In this document: one piece after another, positions 38,719-44,409 of the stretch
Layout: each line of letters opens with the position of its first letter
Position numbering within the stretch: position 1 is the stretch's first letter
Position numbers and translations under genes: made by a program
Source: Gracilaria caudata
Lineage: Eukaryota > Rhodophyta > Florideophyceae > Gracilariales > Gracilariaceae
Reading direction: 5' to 3'
Length of the DNA: 44,409 bases
Assembly (NCBI GenBank): GCA_030374735.1
Contig: JASCIV010000116.1
Span: 1 to 44,409 of the forward strand
Notes under the pieces: generated by a model
Database searches by the model: none
The model's input: the letters and a program-made list of their open reading frames with translations, nothing else
Told to the model about the DNA's origin: nothing

Positions 38719-40582
38719 TCCCGCGATTTGCGGTGAACGACCCCTCCGCTGCGAGAGATTTGAGGAAAATGAAGTGCGTCGCCGACGGTATCGAAAGGAT
38801 TGTGCGGTGGAGAAGTTAGAACCGGTCGAACGATAAAGGCGTCGTGGCCGAAAGCTTGCGACGAGCTGACTAATGGATGTATGCCAGCGACTACGACCGG
38901 AGTCTGGGACAGTGGCGTCACGATTTGAACCACCCCAAAGTGTCGGTGTTCTCGGAGAAATGAGTGCGAAACGTAATTCAGTACAGTTTCGAAAGGCGCT
39001 TTTAAACTGTCGTCGGCAGGACCAACGCACGGTTCGAAAAATGGACCAGGCAGCGTGGAATATTTTGGAGTACTGTCTCTACACGACTTCATCTCCAACA
39101 ACCCGCATCCATATCTACGGTAGTGTGCGCGCTTTCCCGTTTGGCCTCCGTTTGTTTCCGATTAGGGAGTGCCATCATGCGTGCAAGCGTGCTGAAGCGT
39201 ATTGCTCGCACAATCAAACGCGATGCTAAAACTCCGCACAACTACAACCGGAACTATCAAGCATTAGTATTACAAGACGTGCTTTATAATAGAGGCGCTC
39301 GTTTTCCTGCTTTCCCTCTCTCTTCAGCGTCAAACCATGTCCCTCGCACACATGCTTAACGGGGCGCTCTTCATTCCAAGCGCACCATCAAAACTGTGCA
39401 CTCATAGCTCAAATCTTGCATTCGTGGCTTCTTCAATGTGCTCGAGATGTCCTTGTATTCGAAAAGTAAGCCCGCACAATTTGGCTATCCACAGTACTTC
39501 TCAAGGTTGCAGTCTCCCCAGAAAACCGAAATCTTAATGGTCTTTTCCTCGGTGAACAGGTAATGTTCACTACGGGAACCCAACCTTGATTCACTGCTTG
39601 ATTCGTTCCGAAACCTACCCTTTCAGTGTAGGGCAGAGAATACGCTTACCTTGTGGTATTGTTCGCGTGGCTGAACATCAGCACGAGCTTGGTTAGAAAA
39701 GTCCACAGCTTTTAATGCTGTGTCCAACCTTACCAAAAAGGACAATCGCGCACGAAAAAGCGATTCTGTGTTCAGAAGTGCAACCAGAATCCGAGCGGTG
39801 AATGCATCAGAGGTCAAGTACAAGGCAGTTTCTTTTCAAAGGCATATAAACGGAACATATTACGGCGAAACTGATCATAGTTCTCTAGGAGCGGGGAAAG
39901 CACACAGGCGGAACACCGTTCTCCCGCCTCGCCACTAGAGATGCATCTCACAAACACACGTAAACACACACATTCGTGCGCATACATGCGTGCACACACC
40001 CTGTGATGTCCAACGTGTGACAAAAATCGAAGAGCACGAGCTGTACCCCACAGTGAGACGGGCAGAGCTAGACCCCTTCGCAGACTGGAGGAGTTTTAAC
40101 TTCCTGGCATCGTCGGAAACTCCGTCATTGACCAGCAATGATACCAGAAACAATAGCAGGTCAGAGTTCAAGAAACTGCAAACAATATATGAGATGAGTC
40201 TGAAAGCGAACGCTTGAATCCGAACGAACTTACGAATCGTCGCAGGCTCGTCATCCTCCTGAAAACTTAAAGTAATGCTGCTTCATGTGAGTCTCTTCGC
40301 GTCTCAGAAGGATGCCAAGTGATGTCGGCCACTCTCAGCTTGAACAAACAGTCCATCTCGTCGTCCTACAGTGATCGAATCACGCCGGTTGCCCCATCTG
40401 AATCATATGTTCAAGGGGGCGCGATCTCGCTGAGGACTATGACGAACCGACGATATACGTTACAGAAGCCAATAGAAGGGGGAATGTCAGTCTGAAGCGC
40501 TTGAAGCTTCGCTTCCTGCATCACGTGGATACTTCCGTCGAATTACTGCCTTCAGATCGCGACACATCCATACGATGCAGAG
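38719..40582. other. Unresolved stretch, possibly a small spliced gene
   Basis: It holds the dynein light chain promoter (left) and the BRE1 3' end (right). Several good splice-like signals occur in the middle, for example AACAG/GTAATG (39558) and TTTCAG/TGTAGG (39628) on the plus strand, and CACAAG/GTAAGC on the minus strand near 39650. Short frames such as 39337-39537 (+) could be exons, but no combination gives a protein I recognise. A CA-rich run lies at 39951-40010. I leave it uncalled. Confidence 0.35.
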
Positions 40583-42935
40583 TTAGAAGAACACATTTCG
40601 AACGTCATCCTTGCCAAATGTCTCTCCGCATATTGGACACTTCCGATTTCGCGTGGCAATTAAATTATCCGTACATTGCCGGCTGAAAAGATGACCACAC
40701 CTGAGGAGAACTACTTCCTTCGGTTTGTTCGTAAGAATTGAGCAGTTGAGCTTCTTTCGCAGTTCCCTGATGATTTCATCTCGTACTGTATCTGTACTTC
40801 CCGAGCGACCGTTTTGCTTACTTCTTTCAAGAGCTTCTTCTAAATCTTTTGCGCCCTGTTCCATGTCCATCAGTTGCTCCCGTAAGCGATTTGCTTCGAA
40901 CTTATCCTCACTTACACTGGCTTGTATTTCTTCTACCCTGGCTGCGTAAACATCCCTCTCCCGTTTCATTTCATCCTTCTCCGCGTTTGCTGTCCTTGAC
41001 GATAGTATAGCATCGTCCGCGATTCTCCTTCTCTTTTCTAGCACCGATGTGAGTTCACGGGCTTCTTGCTGTGCTCTGAGTGACGCTGCGTTCGCTTCCT
41101 GCATAGCTTTCTTACTGGCGGCTACAGCCTGGGTCAGAGCTTTGATTTTATCGTTATCCACCTCCCGGCCTTGACTCAAAACCCGATTCTCTTCTTTTAC
41201 AGTGGCCAGCAGTTGCCTCCCACGCAAACGCTCAGCCATGACTTTCGAAAGAACTTGCTCTTTGTCGGTTAACAGCCGTACAAGTTTCTCATTCTCGCTC
41301 TCGAGCTCTCCGAACATGTTGGATAACGACTCTACCTCTTGCATGAAACCAGCAGACCTCGACCTTTCCTCCTCGATATCTTTGCGTAGTTTTGAAAGTA
41401 AGTTCTGAACCTCCCCCTGTTGTGTGCGAATCAAGGCAGCAAAGTAGTTAGAAATCAAATCTCAAGTTAGTGCCTCACGGAACAATGTAGGGGCACAAGT
41501 GGATGACGCTGTAACTGGAGAACCAATTACTTACCGTTGCATTCTCTGTTACTTTCGCTTCGTATTCCGCAACTCTCGCTCGTAAGGAACTGATATCACT
41601 CGAGAGCTCCTTGTTTGTTTTCTCGAGCTTGTCTCGCATTTCTTCACTTACTTTGGCTCGCTTCTCAGCCGCCTTGATCCCGGCTGCGGCGGCGCCAGCT
41701 TCCATTTTTCTAGCTTCGTATGTCATTACAACTTTATCTTTCTCAACTTTCGCGGCGTCCGCAATCCTGCGAAGCTCATCCATTTGGCGGCGCAAGTCTT
41801 CTACAGTCTTCTCGGCACTGGTCTTCGCCTCTGTCAACTGTTCCTGAGCCTGCTTTCTCTCCGCTTCCTGCTGCTCGTTTTGTGCCTCTTTTTCCATCTG
41901 CCAAGTTCGTTCTTTTAGGTATAGCTGTTGCAACGTTGCTTCCATTGTTTGATACAATCCTGTGTTGAGAATAGTCTTGATCGGGACAGTTCCTGCATCT
42001 CGTTTTGAAACATCCGCTCTCAGGGCTTCATTTTCTGCTATGAGACGTTTGTTTTCGTGCTGAAGTTGAGTGAGTTCTTCAAGTCGTTTCTCACTGAGGG
42101 TTTTGGCTGCCTCCAAGGCTTTCGAATCAGAAGCTGTACCTGCGGCACTACTTGACGTTTTCGGGTCTTCAGTGTTACTAACATCAGTCCTAGAGTACGC
42201 ATTAGTATCATCGCCACTCTTTGTGTCGTCGAGTTTGTGTGAATTGAGAGCAGCCTGGCTCTCTTTCAACTTTAGCTCAAGAGCCACTATCCTGCGACGC
42301 TGCAGAGAAGACTCGGCACGAAGATCATCGTATTCATCTTTAAATGTAGTCGAGGAGACAAGGCTTTGCTTATCCCGTTCAGCATATCGCTCAAGTTGAT
42401 CGGAAACTTCTCTAAGACGTCTGTGTAGTTCAGCGCTTGATTCTGTGCCCTCCACATTGGCATTGGGCGCAGATGAAGTCTGTTCAATGGCGAGAATGAT
42501 TTGCGCGGTGAGCTTCTTGATTGCCGCGGGCATTTCTCCGAGAGACTCGTTTGTGACGACCTCAGCGTTGAGCATGACTGCTGCAATTGGACACTGTGCC
42601 GGATCGAGTTCGTTAGTAAGGCCAAGCCGGGCAAGAGTGAGCGTGAGGTCTTCTCTGACTGCACACATGTGATACAGGGCGGCGCGGGGGGCGGCATCAA
42701 GCACCGCGACAAGCTTGCGTAATTCCTCGCCCTTCTCACGGAGCCAAACGAGATCGCGCTGCTGCTCGATGATCTTTGCAGCGAGCTGAGCGCGCTGGAA
42801 GGTGATGATTGCATCGGGTTGAGCGTCATCAGGAGGGGAGTCCGTGGAAGCGGCGACAGTGGAGTCTGAGCGGAAGTGTTTTGAAGGCGGGACGGTGGGG
42901 TGGGGTTCGGAAATCGCGCGGCGCTTTTTGTCCAT
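40583..42935 (-). CDS. BRE1: BRE1-type E3 ubiquitin ligase (2 exons)
   Basis: Exon 1 (41535-42935) and exon 2 (40583-41416) flank a 118-base GTAAGT...CAACAG intron and give 744 residues. The start MDKKRRAISEP gives a basic N-terminus as in BRE1/HUB proteins; the frame is open further but adds only low-complexity sequence. Long coiled coils fill ~60-680 and a RING ends the protein, including KEVVLLRCGHLF, TRNRKCPIC and the BRE1-type ending FGKDDVRNVFF. BRE1 (RNF20/40, HUB1/2) with Rad6 monoubiquitinates histone H2B during transcription. Oddly, two zinc ligands are replaced: C692-S-I-L695 instead of CxxC, and Ser712 in CGHLFSRQC. Both belong to the first zinc site; C707, H709, C727 and C730 of the second are intact. 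Confidence 0.88.
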
Positions 42936-44227
42936 GACGATGAAAGCACGGCGAGTCGGGGAAGGGGGAGGGGGGAGCGCGGGCGACGCATGTGGGGGAG
43001 GAGAAGACCGCGCTGGATGAGAAAAGTGTGTCGCGTCCGAGAGGGGAGGGGAAACGGTAGGGATATCGATGGGGCTGGCGCGTCTTTTTTGGGAGGCTTC
43101 TCCACGGCATGCGCCTGGCACAGAGAGGAGTAGAGGGCACTTTGGCAAGCTGCTTGGGTGGGCGTGCCAGGCGGCAAGTTTGACGCCAGGGTGTGGTCCT
43201 CTACGGGCGAGTGGGGGCCAAAACGGGACCGCTTGACCAATGGAGCAGTTTTGGTAGCCGAAGTCTAATGCTTGAGTAATACAGGGGTCGGAACGCAGGT
43301 GGACACGAATCAGTTGGGGATTACATACTGATTCGTGTCCACGTAGTGCATGACTGGACTCCAATCTCGGCAAGGCAAAACGGACAAAAACAGCGCACTG
43401 AAAAACGACGCAACATAGAATGACCTTCAACCGACCCACCTGAAAATAGGAAAAAATCAATGTAAACTTTCATTAGGCCTTTTTAATTAACGATTTCTGG
43501 CTTACTGGCTAAGACCTCGAAATCGGACGGTTTCGTATTTTTGAAAAAAGGCCCATTCTTTATATCATTCGTGCACGTTACACTCCATATCTTGTCGTTC
43601 CCCCACACTACTTTTTCCCAACATGAAAGGCTCTAATAAAGGGAGTCCCTTTCCTTCTCCGAGAGCAATTGCCGCAAACTGTGCGTCATAAAAACTCTCA
43701 TGAACCAAGTACTTTTCTATTCTTTACTGCATTGCATATGCAGAGAATGAGAAGTAAAATTACCGTAACGATATAGAGCCTACTCTTTAAGCTCTCAAAA
43801 GCTCTCTACCAAACACGAAACTCATAAAAATTGTATTACAACATTTAAAACCTACACCTCGGGATAAAATTGTTTGACAACAGGATTCACATCAAAACAA
43901 ACGTGTGCTGCAAAATCACCCGCGTGAAGAAAGCGTAAAAATTGCCTTGCAAGAAGAACACCCTAGTTGCTCAGTTTTGTTCTTCTAAAAGATAGAAAAG
44001 TAACGAGAAAGCTCTGTTAGGGTCAGGGTGATTTGGGCGTAAATTTAAATGACCCTTATCTATCAAATAGAGGAGGACTAAAATATGCAAATCAGCAACG
44101 CAGTCGACGATTTCGGACGATGCACAAAGTTGAGGGCTATCTGTATCGACGGCCTAGTTCAAATATTTGCAATGCAATTAAAGACCTAAAAAAACCGAGA
44201 AGTTCGAGATCCTGTCCTCTGTTGGGG
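42936..44227. promoter_or_regulatory. BRE1 upstream region and AT-rich intergenic DNA
   Basis: The first ~300 bases are GC-rich and open in several frames, without recognisable protein. From 43440 on the DNA is AT-rich with no convincing ORF. A perfect hairpin lies at 43299-43342. The region mirrors the AT-rich zone at the left end. Confidence 0.5.
43299..43342. repeat. Perfect 16-base inverted repeat (hairpin)
   Basis: GTGGACACGAATCAGT (43299-43314) and its exact reverse complement (43327-43342) flank a 12-base spacer. It lies about 365 bases upstream of the BRE1 start codon. It does not end in a T-run, so a simple terminator is unlikely. Confidence 0.9.
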
Positions 44228-44283
44228 TAGCTGTGTGATAGAGCCTCCTCAGACTGACACGGCGAAGCTGGGGTGTAACTCTA

Positions 44284-44409
44284 AGGTGCAACGCCCTAGA
44301 AGGGGGTTTTCTGGCACTAAGTTGTTTTTCCGACTTGTCGGTGAGTTCGAATACTATGAGTAGTAATAGCCCTATTAGTAGGGGATGGACACGTGGGACA
44401 CGGCGGGAC
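44284..44409 (-). repeat. Right copy of the terminal inverted repeat
   Basis: The reverse complement matches the left edge of the window (23-169), from CCACGTGTCCATCCCCTA inward to GCGTTGCAC. Single-base differences are scattered, and the left copy has one extra 15-base duplication. The homology stops near 44284; inside it the two flanks are unrelated. Confidence 0.85.

Noticed and set aside
38920..38950. B-box-like GGTTCAAATC on the minus strand
   Set aside because: No A box, cloverleaf or matching acceptor stem surrounds it, so it is not a tRNA.

Overview
The window is eukaryotic nuclear DNA from a photosynthetic organism with a compact, intron-poor genome. The evidence is spliceosomal GT-AG introns in at least four genes, wholly eukaryotic machinery (THO complex, BRE1, LTV1, MAK11, Tctex-type dynein light chain, a Sec23/24-like protein, a mitochondrial carrier) and several plastid-type proteins (an HCF107/Mbb1-like HAT-repeat protein, the chloroplast glutamyl endopeptidase CGEP, a UhpC-type hexose-phosphate translocator with a transit-like leader, a probable plastid aspartyl/asparaginyl hydroxylase-like protein). 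Genes lie close together on both strands, many are single-exon, and the introns found are 69-177 bases. A red alga or another simple alga fits best; this is inference, and the Tctex-type light chain is a reason for caution because many red algae lack dynein motors.

Layout, left to right: left terminal repeat and AT-rich DNA (1-560); a weak small ORF; HAT-repeat protein (+); a Ser/Arg-rich unknown (-); a membrane-anchored subtilase-like protein whose nucleophile serine is replaced (-); THOC5 (-); a four-exon CoA-carrier-like mitochondrial carrier (+); a PHD-finger protein (-); a hexose-phosphate translocator with a C-terminal zinc-finger-like tail (+); a 3.8 kb gene-poor, repeat-rich island (18.2-22.0 kb) with palindromic GATTGCAATC clusters; CGEP (-); LTV1 (+) converging on MAK11/PAK1IP1 (-); a serine/threonine dehydratase (+); an Asp/Asn hydroxylase-like protein (+); a long disordered SAP-like protein (-); a two-exon Sec23/24-like protein (+); a three-exon Tctex-type dynein light chain (-); an unresolved 1.5-1.8 kb stretch; a two-exon BRE1 ubiquitin ligase (-); AT-rich DNA and the right terminal repeat.

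The genes do not form one pathway. Nuclear gene expression (THOC5, PHD protein, BRE1, SAP-like protein) and ribosome assembly (LTV1, MAK11) recur, beside plastid metabolism and proteolysis. The most unusual items are the predicted pseudo-subtilase receptor-like protein, the BRE1 RING that has lost two ligands of one zinc site, the translocator with CxxCxGxG motifs, the GATTGCAATC island with hAT-like termini, and the inverted repeats that bound the whole window.
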